Assembly (NCBI RefSeq): GCF_030445035.2
Contig: NC_080699.1
Location: 6,510,001 to 6,574,000 of the forward strand
Origin: Dasypus novemcinctus
Lineage: Eukaryota; Chordata; Mammalia; Cingulata; Dasypodidae
Length of the DNA stretch: 64,000 bases
Direction: 5' to 3'
Part shown: positions 23,510-35,645 of the stretch, piece after piece
How the letters are laid out: every line of letters begins with the position of its first letter
How positions within the stretch are numbered: the stretch's first letter is position 1
Notes under the pieces: generated by a model
What the model saw: only the letters and a program-made list of their open reading frames with translations
Databases searched by the model: none
What the model was told of the DNA's origin: nothing
Program-made: the position numbers and the translations under genes

Positions 23510-25006
23510 ATTTGCATCATAGTCCATGTGATGATAGAGTTACAAAATACAGTCTGCAAAGTAAACCATGGTAAATTTTCTCTAAGAGGAAATTAGATGT
23601 CTTGATGACCCAGAAAAGATTCAAGTTGAAGTCAAACAAAGAGGAGCAAAGCACTGGACTATATATGTCTTTGGGAAAGAGCACACATTTTTGTGTTCTA
23701 TTTACTTAAGGCTTGAACAGGGTAGGCCCTCAGATATTTGTTAAATAAACCAGACAGTCCACATACCTAATGCATAAGTCTCAAGGAACTCACAGGCAAA
23801 TGCGGGGAAGAGGTGGTAGAAGTCCAAACTGATGAAGACGGAGTTGCTGCTGCTGGTGAGAAGGGCGCTTGCCGTGGGAAAATAAACCGTTTCTTGCCTC
23901 CGCTGTTTGGACTGAGGGCATCCCCGTTGGCAGCACCTTCACAGACATCAGTCAACTGATCCACAGAGGAACCCTGAGGAAAGTGTGACGGATATTATCA
24001 CTGCCACGTAACAAAACTAAACAGAACTTCTGCCCATTGTCTCTTCTAGCCCTTGCCTGGTTTGGGTCCCACTGCAGTCCGCCGTCCCCTCCCGGAGCCC
24101 ACTCTTTCAGGCTCTCGTGAGGGCCCAATTTTCCCTCCCAAGCCCGCCCACGTTCACCCTTTAGACTTAGGACAACTAGGGGCTTTGTTTTGCTTTGCTT
24201 GGGCCTGAGGCCAGGCAGGCCGAGCTCAGAGCCGTGTTGTAACTACAGTGCCCTGGCCGGAAGGCAAGGCAGAAAGGGCTGGAGAAGCACGAAATGGGGC
24301 ACAGGGCACTGAGAGGCATGTGGACTCCTGGGTCCACCTGCTGCCCATGGCCGTGGGGTCCACGCTGGGGAGAAGCCCTCAGCAGCCGTCTGGAGGTGTG
24401 GGACCCCTTGAAGGCCCAGGGGTTCAGCTGCAGGGCCCAGGAGATGAGCCTGCAGAGGCAGGGCCCAGCCAGACGCCCCGGGTGGACAGGGCAGGGCCCA
24501 GCGCCCAGGAAAGGGGGGCTCGGGGTCCGACTTGCTCCCAGCGCCCTGGGCCAGCGAGTGGACGGTCAAGAGAGTGCGGCAGGGCAAGCAGGGACAAGGG
24601 GACTGAGGGGACAGAGTGGCCTGGGAGCTAATGGTCACTAAAGAACACGGGGCCCTGGCCCTCTAGCAGCAGGACTCAAGCTCCAACATGAAAAATGTCC
24701 AAAACACAGAGGAAAAAACGCATATAGAGAAACTGTACGCACGGATGGGGCCCAAGAGCTGGGATGGGTCTAAGAGCCACGTCCTCCTTCGCCATAAGAG
24801 GAAATGATTCGCTAGACTCCAAAAGTGATAAATCTAGAATTATCCGTATAAACATTCAGAAATACAGAAGTGAATACCAGCAGAAACAGAAAAAAAACAG
24901 GGTAAAAAATGGTTACCTATAATCATAGGGGAAAGGTGAGGGAGGGGCTAAATGGGAACTCGCTTTACTTTCTGTGCAATTTTTCTGGAAACATAAAACT
25001 GTTCTA
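23510..25006. other. Intergenic DNA with a GC-rich part
   Basis: About 24230-24640 is GC-rich and stop-poor on both strands (overlapping frames of 115-131 codons). The encoded sequences are low-complexity and I recognise no protein. Nothing else stands out. Confidence 0.4.
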
Positions 25007-25374
25007 GGGAAACGGACTTTGGCCCAGTGGTTAGGGCGTCCGTCTACCACATGGGAGGTCCGCGGTTCAAACCCCGGGCCTCCTTGACCCGTGTGGAGCT
25101 GGCCATGCGCAGCACTGATGCGCGCAAGGAGTGCCCTGCCACGCAAGGTGTCCCCCGCGTAGGGGAGCCCCACGCGCAAGGAGTGCACCCCGTAAGAAGA
25201 GCCACCCAGTGCGAAAGAAAGTGCAGCCTGCCGAGGAATGGCACCTCCCACACTTCCCGTGCCGCTGACGACAACAGAAGCGGACAAAGAAACAAGATGC
25301 AGCAAATAGACACCAAGAACAGACAACCAGGGGAGGGGGGGAAATTAAATAAATAAATAAATCTCTTAAAAAAA
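25007..25374 (+). mobile_element. DAS-type SINE with 12-bp target-site duplication
   Basis: The head (GGCCCAGTGGTTAGGGCGTC, B box GGTTCAAACCCC) and body match the 20631 copy, but the central part is shortened after 'gaatggcacc'. The tail is AAATAAATAAATAAATCTC. It is flanked by aaaactgttcta at 24995-25006 and 25375-25386. Confidence 0.95.
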
Positions 25375-25544
25375 AAAACTGTTCTAAAAATAAAGCATAT
25401 TATTCAAACATTTGAATAATATTCTAAACACCACTAAATTGTTCCCTTCAAAATGGTTGATTTTATGTTAGGTGAATTTCATCTTGATAAATTTTTTTTT
25501 AAGCGGTTGTGTCTGAGGCACCTTACAGAAGTTCGTTTTCCAGC

Positions 25545-25690
25545 CTTAAGTCCTCACAATCAGCCTGACGATGGGGCGCTATCACCCCCTTTGAAGGCAT
25601 TTCAGAGCACCATTCGAGGTCAGAGATATTAAGCACCTTTCCCAAGTTCCCACAGATGACCAGTGTCAGTCAGAGTTCAGGCCTAACTTT
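25545..25690 (+). mobile_element. MIR fragment
   Basis: The order 'ccttaagtcctcacaatcagcctgacgatggggcgctatcaccccc', 'gatattaagcacctttcccaagttcccaca' and 'gtcagagttcaggccta' matches MIR. Confidence 0.65.
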
Positions 25691-25840
25691 AAAAAAAAGG
25701 GGGTTACTTCTAGGAACTGGAAGATGGGAAGGTGCTTGGAGGGAGGCTGCTAGTTTTTATTATAAATCTTTTAGTGCTGTTTTGTTTTTTTTAAAAAAGT
25801 CCGAACATTACAGTGTTTAAAAGTTTTTTTCCAAGAACAA

Positions 25841-25915
25841 TTAGGGAAGGAGGGAGGAATAAAGGAAGGAAGGACAGAAGGAAGGAAGGACAGAAGGAAG
25901 GAAGGGAAGACTGAA
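25841..25915. repeat. GGAA-rich microsatellite
   Basis: Repeated GGAAGGAA and GGACAGAA units, purine-only on the plus strand. The GGAA core is the ETS-family binding motif, but use here is unproven. Confidence 0.85.
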
Positions 25916-26671
25916 GGACGCACTATGTAGACTGAGCCCACCAGTGAAGGTCCCGGGTGGGAAGGGCACCGAGTAGTGAGAAGGAGTCGGGGGACCCTCT
26001 CTTCACGGACACAGCCCCCAAACTCCCCCAAAGCGACCCACTGACTCCAAGAGGCCGCAGGTTCTGGCTCCACTTCCTCCTGAAAGGAGGAGATGACACA
26101 GAACAGAGAAAGCCGGGAGGGCGGCACGACGCAGGGCAGAGTGGAGGGACAGGAGCTTCCAGGGGGGGTCATCCTCCATCCGTGGCATTCTGTCCTTTCC
26201 AAGCTTCTTAGGTGTTTCCTTGTGTTTCTTCTCCGCTGTTCCAGCAAAGGAAAGGAGCTCAGGCCAGTCTGTCACCACTTGAGCTCATGACTGGGGAGAA
26301 AGACCCTTGGCTGGGGCTGAGAAGACCCCAGGGCCCCTGCACGGGGGGCAGCTCTGCGGCCGGGCCACCTCTTGGCTCGGGCTTGCGTTCCTCCACAGCA
26401 GCATCGGGGCTTGAACTCGATGCTCTCTGGAACCCCGCGAGTTCTGCACCCCAGGTGCCCCCCGCGGGCAGGGGCGGGGCTCCTCTGCTGTGCCTGCTGC
26501 CGGGGGGCTTCGGGCTGTGCCTTCCCGCTCGCTCTGTGGGATCCCACCCATGATCTCCCTCTGCTCTGGCACCTCTGTGGTTTTCAGATGTCCTGATAAC
26601 TCAAGGATGTGTTTTTACATGTGAAGTTTCTCCCATACAATCTTGGGCTCTTGATGGGAAAGATCGTTGAT
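25916..26671. other. GC-rich intergenic DNA
   Basis: GC-rich from about 25920 to 26560. Frames of 90-115 codons overlap on both strands and have no recognised domain. Confidence 0.4.
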
Positions 26672-26757
26672 TTTGTTTTTTTCGAGGTACCGAGGATTGA
26701 ACTGGGGCCTCGTGTGTGCCAAGCAGGCGCTCAACCACTGAGTGACACCTGCTCCTC
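26672..26757 (-). mobile_element. Antisense SINE head fragment
   Basis: Reverse complement: GAGGAGCAGGTGTCACTCAG with a GGCCCCAGTTCAATCC B-box region. Short monomer preceded by a T-rich run. Confidence 0.7.
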
Positions 26758-29454
26758 AAGAGCATTTATTAATAAATTTAAAAACACACATTGGAATGCA
26801 TTCTCCCAACATGGTATTTCTCCATCCTTCCATCTACATTTACTTCTTTATGGTGCTTAGACTATTAGAAATAAATATCCATATTTATTATAGAGTGGTT
26901 GTAAATTACCCATGAGCAAAAAAGTTTATGTTTATCTTTCCAGATTTATATACTTTGTTAATTATGTATCTTTTATTCCCAAGCCCCCAATGCCTGAGCA
27001 ATTTGTCGAAACACCCACCTGTATTCATTGTAAAGCAGAGCTGCTTCTGAGAAGAAATGAGCTAAAAAGAGAAGCTAACAGGTAGAAGTACAAGAAAACT
27101 TGGACAAAATTGTTCCCAAAGAAAATGGACCAAATTTTGGTCAGAGAAACGCATCTCACTTTATCTCATATTCAAAAACGAAAACTATGTAGTAACTGCG
27201 CATGATTGTCCTCTGCCACTTCCAAAGAGTTCAAAGGACAGTAGAGATAAAATTACATCAACCTGCATCATAAGCAAAGGGACTCCCATGTGCAGGTGAC
27301 TCTGCAGCTTCGAGCTGAGCCACTAAGTTAAAAGTCACTAAACAAAAAAATACAAATATTTTTAAAGTCACCAAACCTGCTCAAGTCCTAACATTTTAGG
27401 CAACTCAGGATCAGAAAAGAACCGAAATTGCACCCTCTCTGTTATCAGCTCTCCGCTGTTGACAATCCATGAGTTCACATGATTTCTCTTTTGAGGGAAA
27501 TAAATGCATGAGAACAAGGAGCAGAGCACAAACACATTCCAGTTTTATTCTCGTTCCATGGAATACAAGCAAGCTATGAAAGTAAATGTCCCTAGGTTCT
27601 TAGATGAGGTGTTAAAGAAATACATTTTCAGCTCCACCTGAAAAGGTGTTTCGTTCCAACCCTCCTGGGCCCTTCCCTGGCCTCCTTCCGGCGGGCAGGC
27701 TCTCCGTCTCTGCAGGGCCGTCTCCAGCGCCTGCTGCTCTCGCCTCCAGCTCTCTCGACCTGTGGCCCACACTTTGAGCAGCTATTTGTGGCTGCTGGGG
27801 TGCGTCACCCCTTTTCCCCTGCAAGGGCTGCTCTGCCTCCTCCTGCTCCCAGGAGCCCCTCCCGGCTCAAGAGAGCATTTGCTCTCTTGTTTTCCTGGGT
27901 TTCCAGTCTTGCCTCCTCCCTCTGTCCCACACTTTTCCACCATCCCTCTCCACTTTATCCAGCTTAGTTATGACATCAAGAGATCACCCCACTTCTTACC
28001 TGCCAAAAGGAGCAGAAACGAAAACTCCGCAGACGCTTAGGGTCTGTCTTGCCTCCCAACCTCTCCCAGCCTCCCCAACAGCATGAAAAACCCACTTCAC
28101 AAAGGCCCCCGAGGCCGAAGCAGCGAGCGCGTTCTCATCCTGCCCTGCAGCCCAAAGCTCCAGCGTGGGGACACGCAAGCAGGAATTTAGGTTTAATTGC
28201 ATCTTGGATTGAACTTGGAGGCAGGGGTTTGGCCAGACCACAAAATTCACAATAAACCTCACCATACAGATTTTAATCTGGTCTCCAGAGTTCAGCTCTT
28301 TCTTTAGTTATAACCCTCATTTCAAGGGATGAGTCATTTTCTGGACTCCACTGTTGAAAATAAAATTTTTTATGCCCGATGAGATGAAAGGATTTAACGT
28401 TCATTCAGGGAGCCCAGGTTTCCCAGCAGCTGGATGCTTGCAATTCCCTTGACATTAGAAAGGATGGATTTAGCACATATCTGTAATGCTAAGACACACT
28501 TTTCATACTCTATCTAAAACTCTGGTAGATGTTGTAACTGATTCGTGGGTTTAATGTGATAGTGTTGCTTTAACTCCTCAAGAATTAGTGGGGATCCTTA
28601 AAATCAATGGAGTTTTAGAATCAGAAAATACAGTATAAAATGTGGACAGCTGTGCTTCCGAAGGGGAAACACTTTAGTGTAGTATTCTTTTAGTATTTCC
28701 CCCTTTATTCACTCAATCAACAAATATTTTTCTCAGCAACAAGAACAATCAGGAATCTTAGTCCTTGATTAATTACCCTAAGGTATTAAATTAAATATCA
28801 CTGCATCATAAAATTACCAACCAATGAAACATCTTACATTTTGTGCCATGAATTGTCCTCTGCATTTTCTAATTTTCAAAGTGTGCTATGTACTGATGTA
28901 TGCTGTTAGAGGACTTACCAGGCTGACTTCTCTTCCAGAGCTTTAGTTAACAGCTTACGTAGTTTAGGGGTTGAGCAAATGCAGGAGCTGCAGCCTGCTA
29001 CCGCCTGCAACACTGAAACTAATTTAATTAGAATCAGTATCTTTTGCTCTCCATTTTCCAGAGAATTACCAAAATAGTGGGGATTCTAGAAATTAAACTA
29101 AGCTATGAAGATGCTGCTTTAGCCTCTCACTGAAATGAAATGGGTATCACTGTGCCCAGAATATTACATTTAAAAGTCATATAAGTACTGCTTAAGTGCT
29201 CTTTTGCATTAGTAAGACACATATTAAAAGGTAGTCATTATTATCCTATTTGATAAGGGAAAAAATACAAATCATTAAGAAAAGAATGAATTCTTTCAGA
29301 AAGAAAAAGGTAAGAGATGTGATAAATAATCCACCAAAGAAATATAAATTACAGATATATTTGTATTACCCAATACAATGATTAATTAAAAGCAAATTAC
29401 CATGGTTACCATTTTTTCTTTTTGTTGAAGTTTTTCAAACCAAGTTTTGTTTTT
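26758..29454. other. Intergenic DNA, largely featureless
   Basis: About 2.7 kb without a recognisable gene or clear repeat. A moderately GC-rich patch at 27640-28240 carries short frames on both strands. On the minus strand an AATAAA lies near 27550, so I considered a processed retrocopy, but I recognise no protein. Confidence 0.4.
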
Positions 29455-29860
29455 TTTTCCTAATAGCATCATTGAGATAAAATACACCCTTGCAAAGTGT
29501 ACAATTCAGTGACTGTAGTCTAATCTGATTGGAGCCACGTCATCATTGTCTAATTTAGAACATTTTCTTAGCAAGAGAAACATGCCCCTGTTAGCAGCCA
29601 CACCCCTTTCCTCCTCCTCCAGCCCCTACAACCACCAATCTGCTTTCCTTCTCTATGAATTTGCCTATTTTAGACATTTTGTATAAATGGAACCATACAG
29701 TATGTGATCTTTTGTGACCTGCTGTTTTCACTTAGTATTATGTTTTTGGGTTTCATCTAAGTTGTAGCATGTATCAGTTTTTTGTTCCTTTTTATTGCTC
29801 CAGTGAAGTTTTTACAAAGTTCTGGTGGATTTGAACTCTCTGGCATTACTGGTGGGAGGG
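29455..29860 (-). mobile_element. Old antisense L1 3' fragment
   Basis: Reversed L1M text: 'atcattgagataaaatacaccc', 'caaagtgtacaattcagtgac', 'ccaccaatctgctttcc', 'ttgcctattttagacattttg' and 'gtagcatgtatcag'. Confidence 0.65.
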
Positions 29861-30020
29861 TATATATTGATATTTTTTTAAGTCCTTTCTAGGGAGGCAA
29901 TTCGGCCACCCATACAAAGAGCCTTTAAAAGCACGTACCTGTTTAGCCAGGAATTCCACTTTGAGGAGATTACCTCAGAGGAACAACCATGGATGTGCTT
30001 ATAAATCTGCTCACGAGGGT
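29861..30020 (+). mobile_element. Possible sense L1 3'UTR fragment
   Basis: 'ggtgggagggtatatattg' (from 29850), 'ggaggcaattcggcc', 'gccaggaattccactttgaggagattacctca' and 'ggatgtgcttataaatctgctcac' resemble a sense L1M 3'UTR. The family call is by resemblance only. Confidence 0.45.
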
Positions 30021-30539
30021 GCCTCTGCGGTGCCATCCTCCGTAAGGAGAAAGTGGAGCAGAGCGGTGCCAGACAGTGGGCATGGAGGCCAGAGGCGCCG
30101 GGGCAGCGCTGTGAGATGCCCGGGCAACAAGCTGCAGGGGCTCGGACGTGCCCTGCACCATGGGCTGCCAGCCTGCTGAAGAGGCTCTTCTAACTAAATC
30201 GGGTAGCTGTGCCTTCTTCAAGTTTAGTGAGATCTTATTATTTGATGGATAAAAGCATTATGCTGCTTCAAATCAGTTTTAAATTGTGTAGACAAAGATT
30301 TAAAATTGTAGAAAGAAACTCGTGCTACATACAAGGTTGAGCGACAAAAGTGATTTAATACACACCGTGAGCAAGTGTGTCTCACTTTTTGTAAAGCAAA
30401 CAAACAGGGCACGTGTGTGTGTGTTTGTAAAATGTAAAGAAAAACTGGAAGGATATACAATATATGTATGGTTTTTGTTTTTGCTTTTCTGTGTTTTTTA
30501 TAACAAAATATTATGACTCTACTTTTATGATTTAAAAAC
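30021..30539. other. Intergenic DNA
   Basis: A GC-richer patch at 30020-30180 gives way to AT-rich DNA with a (GT)n-like run near 30412-30425. No gene recognised. Confidence 0.4.
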
Positions 30540-30547
30540 ATCAACTT

Positions 30548-30999
30548 GGGAAGTGGATGTGGCTCAAGCGATTGGGTTCCCATTTACCACATAGAAAGTG
30601 CAGGGTTCCATTCCCAGGGCCTCCTACTGAAGGCAAGCTGGCCCCCATGACAAGCTGGCCTGACGGAGAGCTGGCCCATGCAGAGTGCTGGCCCACGTGG
30701 AGTACCACCCCATGCAGGAGGGCTGGCCCACACAGGAGTGCAGGCTCAGCAAGATGACACAACAAAAAGAGACACAGAGGGGAGACGATAAGAGACGCAG
30801 CAGACCAGGAAACTGAGGTGATGCAAGAGATTGAGCACCTCTCTCCCACTCTAGGAGGTCCCAGGATCGGTTTCCAGAGCTGCCTAATGAGAAGACAAGC
30901 AGACACTGAAGAACACACAGTGAATGGACACAGAGAGCAGACAGCGAGCACAAAAATAAGGAGGGGAGAAATTTCTTTAAAAAGTCCGTAAAAAAAAAA
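30548..30999 (+). mobile_element. Compound SINE with short target-site duplication
   Basis: The first tRNA-like head (GGAAGTGGATGTGGCTCAAG) has a body of repeated 'gagctggcccatgcagag' units. It is followed near 30805 by a second head-like unit (GAAACTGAGGTGATGCAAGAG, then GGTCCCAGGATCGGTTTCC) and a purine-rich tail. Flanked by atcaactt at 30540-30547 and 31000-31007. Confidence 0.85.
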
Positions 31000-31007
31000 A
31001 TCAACTT

Positions 31008-31769
31008 TTCCCTTCTCTCTAATTCAAACTTACAGCAATCTTTATTTTAAGAAGCTTTTCTTTCATTGACCATCAAGAACCTTCTGGGATAGCTTGTTGC
31101 TCTCAGGAGCTGAGCTCTAGCGTTACTTCTGTTTTGAACTGCCTGGCTTCATTTCAGCATGCTCATTTACGTTCTGGCTAACCATAGGCTGTTATCCAGT
31201 TCAGAAATAAAAGAAGACTCTTTTCCTAATGGCAAAAATGAATCTACACATGGATTCTAAAGGGAACTTCGGTCCCCAGATTCCTGAGCAGTGCCTTGAT
31301 ACTTTCAGGTCTTTTAAGCTCTTTAAGAGGAAGACAATGTTAAATCAGATTCCAAACCATGCCTTATTTTGAGACAACGCAAATTCAGGTAGCTCAGATT
31401 TTATGTAAATGGTCTGACTACTCTCTGTGTTTGTGAAAATATGAAGTACCCAATGTTTTCAGTAATGAACAATTTTGTGAATCAGCTGGATCTATCAAAT
31501 AGCCCAATGTCTGGATATTTGAACTCCAAATACGATTCCTTTTATTTTGTAAATTACAGGTGTTTGAACACAACTTCAGTATTTTCATCCTCGTATGTAC
31601 TTACAATTCCTTACTCCCTTGGCCCAGAGAAAACACACCATTAATTAAATTGCAAGTTAATGATCACTACTGGGAACAAATTCTAAAGCAACAGAATGAC
31701 TGTCTCTTCTTTCAGGGGCTGCTGTAGATGCTCTTGATCTTGAAATTACAGGAACATGTTTGTAATTAG
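31008..31769. other. Intergenic DNA
   Basis: AT-rich; no recognised gene or repeat. Confidence 0.4.
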
Positions 31770-31782
31770 AAAACATATAAAG

Positions 31783-32254
31783 GGAAGCGGATGTGACTCA
31801 GGTGATTGATCTCCTGCCTACCACATGGGAGGTTGCAGGTTCAGATCCTGGTGTCTCCTAAAGAAGACAGTGAGCTGGTATGACTGGCAGGTGCAGTGAG
31901 CTGACACAACAAGAGACACAAGAAGAAAAAACTTAATGAGAGACACAACAAAGCAGGGAGCAGAAGCTCCTGGTGCCTCCTAAAGAAGACAGCAAGCTGA
32001 CGCAACAGGCAGGTGCAGTGAGTTGACGCAACAAGATAACACAACAAGAGACATAGGGAGGGAAAAACATAAGGAGAGGTACAACAAAGTAGGGAGTGGA
32101 GGTGGCACAAGCTGTTAGGCACCTCCCTCCCTCCCACATCAGAGGTCTGGATTTGGCTCCCAGTGCCTCCTAATGAAACAAGGAAGACGAACAGACACAG
32201 CAAGTGAAAAGCAACAAGGGGATGGGGAGAAATAAATAAATACAATATACTTAA
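31783..32254 (+). mobile_element. Multimeric SINE with 13-bp target-site duplication
   Basis: Starts with a tRNA-like head (GGAAGCGGATGTGACTCAGG). It carries repeats of 'cctcctaaagaagacag', 'gcaggtgcagtgagctgac' and 'acaacaagagaca', then a second head-like unit near 32095. It ends in AAATAAATAAATACAA. Flanked by aaaacatataaag at 31770-31782 and 32255-32267. Confidence 0.9.
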
Positions 32255-32372
32255 AAAACATATAAAGTAAATCTATTTTGCTTATCCTTTCAGAGTCTGT
32301 CCAAAGAAAAGTTTCCTTGTTGACCTTTAATGTGAAAAACTACAGGTCCAACAGTTAAAGCCAAAGAAGGTT

Positions 32373-32805
32373 GGGAAGCAGATTTGGCTCAACTGATAGT
32401 GCATCCACCTACCATATGGAAGATCCAGGGTTCAAACCCAGGGCCTCCTGACCCGTGTGGAGCTGGCCCATGTGCAGTGCTGATGCGCACAAGGAGTGCC
32501 GTGCCACGCAGGGGTGTCCCCCACTTAGGGGAGCCCCACGTGCAAGGACTGCGCCCCATAAGGAGAGGTGCCCAGCACGAAAGAAAGTGCAGCCTGCCCA
32601 GGAATGGCGCCGCCCACACGGAGAGCTGACACAGTAAGATGACGCAACAAAGAGAAACACAGATTCCTGTGCTGCTGACAACAACAGAAACAGACAAAGA
32701 AGAAGATGCAGCAAATAGACACAGAGAACAGACAACCGGGGTGGGGGGATGGGAAGGGGAGAGAAATAAATAAATAAATAAATCTTAAAAAAAAAAAAAG
32801 AAATG
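32373..32805 (+). mobile_element. Full-length DAS-type SINE
   Basis: Head GGGAAGCAGATTTGGCTCAAC with B box GGTTCAAACCC. The body has CACAAGGAGTGCCGTGCC and 'gcacgaaagaaagtgcagcc', and the tail is AAATAAATAAATAAATCTTAAAA. A clean target-site duplication was not resolved. Confidence 0.9.
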
Positions 32806-33439
32806 CTTTAAAAGAAAAAAGAACTCTTGTACAGCCTATCAGACACGGAGACACACTGAACATCACTGCTGGGCCGTCCCTACGAAAGGAACCCACATGG
32901 GAGGATGGTCTACAAAATAATTGATCTCAAGTTTTCAAAAGCGTCAATGGCGTGAAATACAAAGAAAGTCTCGGAAGTACTCCAGATTAAAGGCGATGAC
33001 AGGGAAACGGCAGCGGAGTGCACGCATGATCTTGGGTTTTCTTTTATACAGGACATTAGAACCTGAGAGGAAATAGGAGTCAGGTCCGTGGATTAGATAA
33101 TGACATTGTACGAATATTAATTTCTTGATTTCATAATGTACTGCTTTTATGTGAAGGAATTCCTTGATTTTAGGAAATAATGCCTGAAGTATTTAGGGAC
33201 AAATGGGCATCCTGTTTACAACGTCCTCTTAAAGAGCACAGGGGAAAACGGTGCGAGAGTGTGTGTGTGTAGGGAGGTGGGAGGGGGCACAAATACAGTA
33301 AAATGTTAGCATTCAGGGAAGGAGTAAAGGATATTCAGGAATCCTTTGTAGCATTCTTGTAACTTTTCTCGAAGTCCGCAATGATGCCAAAATTGAAACC
33401 TTGTAAAGGAAAAACGTGGACCCCTGATTTTCTGGCTTG
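32806..33439. other. Intergenic DNA
   Basis: No recognised gene. A short GTGTGTGTGT run lies near 33260. Confidence 0.4.
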
Positions 33440-33905
33440 TCCACGCAGATGCCTCCCCTGAGGTGGGAGCCCCGAGGATGGGGTGTCCATGCTGCCCAGA
33501 GCCCCAGGACCTCCCAGCTGATCAGGCGTGTCTGGGCGCGCTGGGCTTTTGTGAACCGAGGGGGACCCAGCAGCCGGCGTGCGCCCTCGGCGGTGCACAG
33601 CGCCTGCCCTCCTCACTGCGTCCCGCCGCCCGGGCTCGCTGGCTGGGCCGGCCTCCACTCAGCTCCCCAGGCAGGGTCGCCGGCGTGCCAGGCGCTCCCC
33701 CGAGCTCGGGCTCCACGCCTGTGCCACACCACACGCCCAGTTCCCCAGGGACTGGACGCCCCCTGGCCGTGCCCTCCCAGCCCCGGTGTCCTCCTCGAGG
33801 GCAGGGCCACCAGGCAGTGGGGTCGTTGTGCCTCCGTGCTAAGTCCAACTCTCCTCCAGAAAACCCGAGTCCTGCTTTTCCCAGCCCAAACCCTTCTTCT
33901 TGATG
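33440..33905. other. GC-rich unassigned segment
   Basis: Sharp local GC increase with stop-poor frames of up to 174 codons on both strands. Predicted peptides are P/A/R/G-rich and unrecognised, so I read them as compositional shadows. Confidence 0.4.
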
Positions 33906-34220
33906 TTTCAAAAATCTCTCTGAAGATCAGAGAAGTCTCTGCCACAGATAAAACCAAGTGATGTCAGCTTGATAGCTGATAATTAAAGGTTTTGTTTCAC
34001 ATGAGTTTGCCTAGGAAAAGAGTAGCGTGAGAAGGCTAGAGGGCCTGGGGATGCCCAGCACTCAGCAAATTACACAGTTAACTGCTTATTTGATTACAGG
34101 CATTTTATGTGACATTTTTATATTAGAATGAAGGCTGAAAATTAAAAGCAAAGATAATAATATCTCTGCCAGAGTTAACTTCCAGAGTGAGGTTCAAAAT
34201 TAAACGATAACAAATAGACA
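33906..34220. other. Intergenic DNA
   Basis: AT-rich, no recognised feature before the antisense solo LTR. Confidence 0.35.
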
Positions 34221-34225
34221 AAGGG

Positions 34226-34839
34226 TGTATTAGTCAGCCAAAGGGGTGCTGATGCAAAATACCAGAAATTGGTTGGCTGTTATAAAGGGTATTTATTTGG
34301 GGTAGAAGCTCACAGATGCCAGGCCACGAAGCATAAGCTACTTCCCTCACCAAAGTCTATGTTCACGTGTTGGAGCAAGATGGCTGCTGGTGTCTGCGAG
34401 GGTTCAGGCTTCCTGGGCTCCTCTGGGCTCACCTCCTGTTTCCTCCACAAGGTCAGCTGTGGACTATCAGGCGAACGGCTCTGTTTCTCTCCCTGGGGCT
34501 TGTGCCATGTCTAAGGAGCCATCTCTATTCCTGTCTGTTCTTCTGGCTCAGGGTTCTTCTCTTCCTGGGGCTGGCTTCTCTTTCCTCAGTGATCTTACTT
34601 CCCGGGGCTCCAGCTTAAGGCTTCAGCATCAAACTCCAACATCAGAATCCCCCCAACTCTGTCCTTTGCCATGTCTTTTATCTGTGAGTCCCCACCCACC
34701 AAGGGGTGGGGACCCAACACCCAAATGACATGGCCCAATCAAAGCCCTAATCTAACTCAATCATGCCCAAGTACAGACCAGATCACAAACACAATCCAAC
34801 ATCTATTTTTGGAATTCATAACCCTATCAAACTGCTACA
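34226..34839 (-). mobile_element. Solo LTR, MaLR-like, antisense, perfect 5-bp duplication
   Basis: About 614 bp. In reverse complement it starts TGTAGCAGTTTGATAG and ends TTGGCTGACTAATACA, matching the copies at 22149 and 43490. The 5-bp duplication aaggg flanks it at 34221-34225 and 34840-34844. LTR-type TG...CA ends plus a 5-bp duplication indicate integrase-mediated insertion followed by LTR-LTR recombination. No internal genes remain. Confidence 0.9.
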
Positions 34840-34854
34840 AAGGGGTAGGAGAGT

Positions 34855-35050
34855 TTATGGTTTAGTGGAAAGAACATCAAGCTAGCATGAGGACACCTGA
34901 GCTCTAGTTCACATCAGCCACTAACCTGGTCACCACAGGTCGGTTAGCCTCTCTAGTTCTCCAGTGAAGGGGTTCCTCCAATGAAGCAGCTGGTTCCCAA
35001 AGTTCCTTCCAAATAGTTCTAAGTGTCTTTGTCGATCTCTAAGCAGCGCA
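34855..35050 (+). mobile_element. Possible MIR fragment
   Basis: 'tagtggaaagaacatcaag', 'acacctgagctctagttcac', 'cagccactaacctg' and 'agcctctctagttctcc' follow the 5' half of MIR in order. Confidence 0.55.
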
Positions 35051-35454
35051 TCCAGTTAGACAAGCTCTCACGGTCTTCTTCAGGATATTTACAGACCCTG
35101 GAGACTGGGAGAGTAGATGATTTCAGGAGTTATTTTCAGATTCATTGAAAATGTTTGCCTCCCCTGAGGAGAAAGAAGTGATGGAACAAATGAACCGTCG
35201 GCTGCGGTTCAGCCAACTGAATGACTTATCCTGATAACAGGACAGTTGGCAGAGCTACGGAAAATCTCAAATCACAGCAGAGCACACGCCTGTTGAGATG
35301 GTGCCAAAATTAAGAGCAATTAATTACAAAAGGGTAACCATTTTTAATCAAAAAAGTAAAAAATTCTTATAGCAAAAATATAATCATAATATTCTGAAGA
35401 AGAAAATAAAGATCACCCGCAATTCTGCTGCAAGAAATAACCTCCCTGAACGTT
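35051..35454. other. Intergenic DNA
   Basis: No recognised feature. Confidence 0.35.
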
Positions 35455-35645
35455 ATTCACCATTACTTTTTAAATGATTTATCCCAAAGAAATGCTTACC
35501 CTAAAGCAAAAAGATACATGTTTATTGCAGTATCGGAACAGTGAAAAATTGAATAAGAACCCATTTATAGGGGAGAGGTGAAATAAGTCATGTGCCATCT
35601 ATGCAATGGGCTATTACACTACTTTAAAAAAAAAGCAAAAATAAG
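35455..35645 (+). mobile_element. Old L1 3'UTR fragment
   Basis: 'atttatcccaaagaaatgctta', 'gatacatgtttattgcagtatcgg', 'gaacccatttatagg' and 'ctatgcaatgggctattacac' follow the sense L1M 3'UTR layout. Confidence 0.55.

Noticed and set aside
27545..28265. A processed gene copy on the minus strand
   Set aside because: An AATAAA and a moderately GC-rich frame are present, but I recognise no protein, and no poly-A or flanking duplication is evident.
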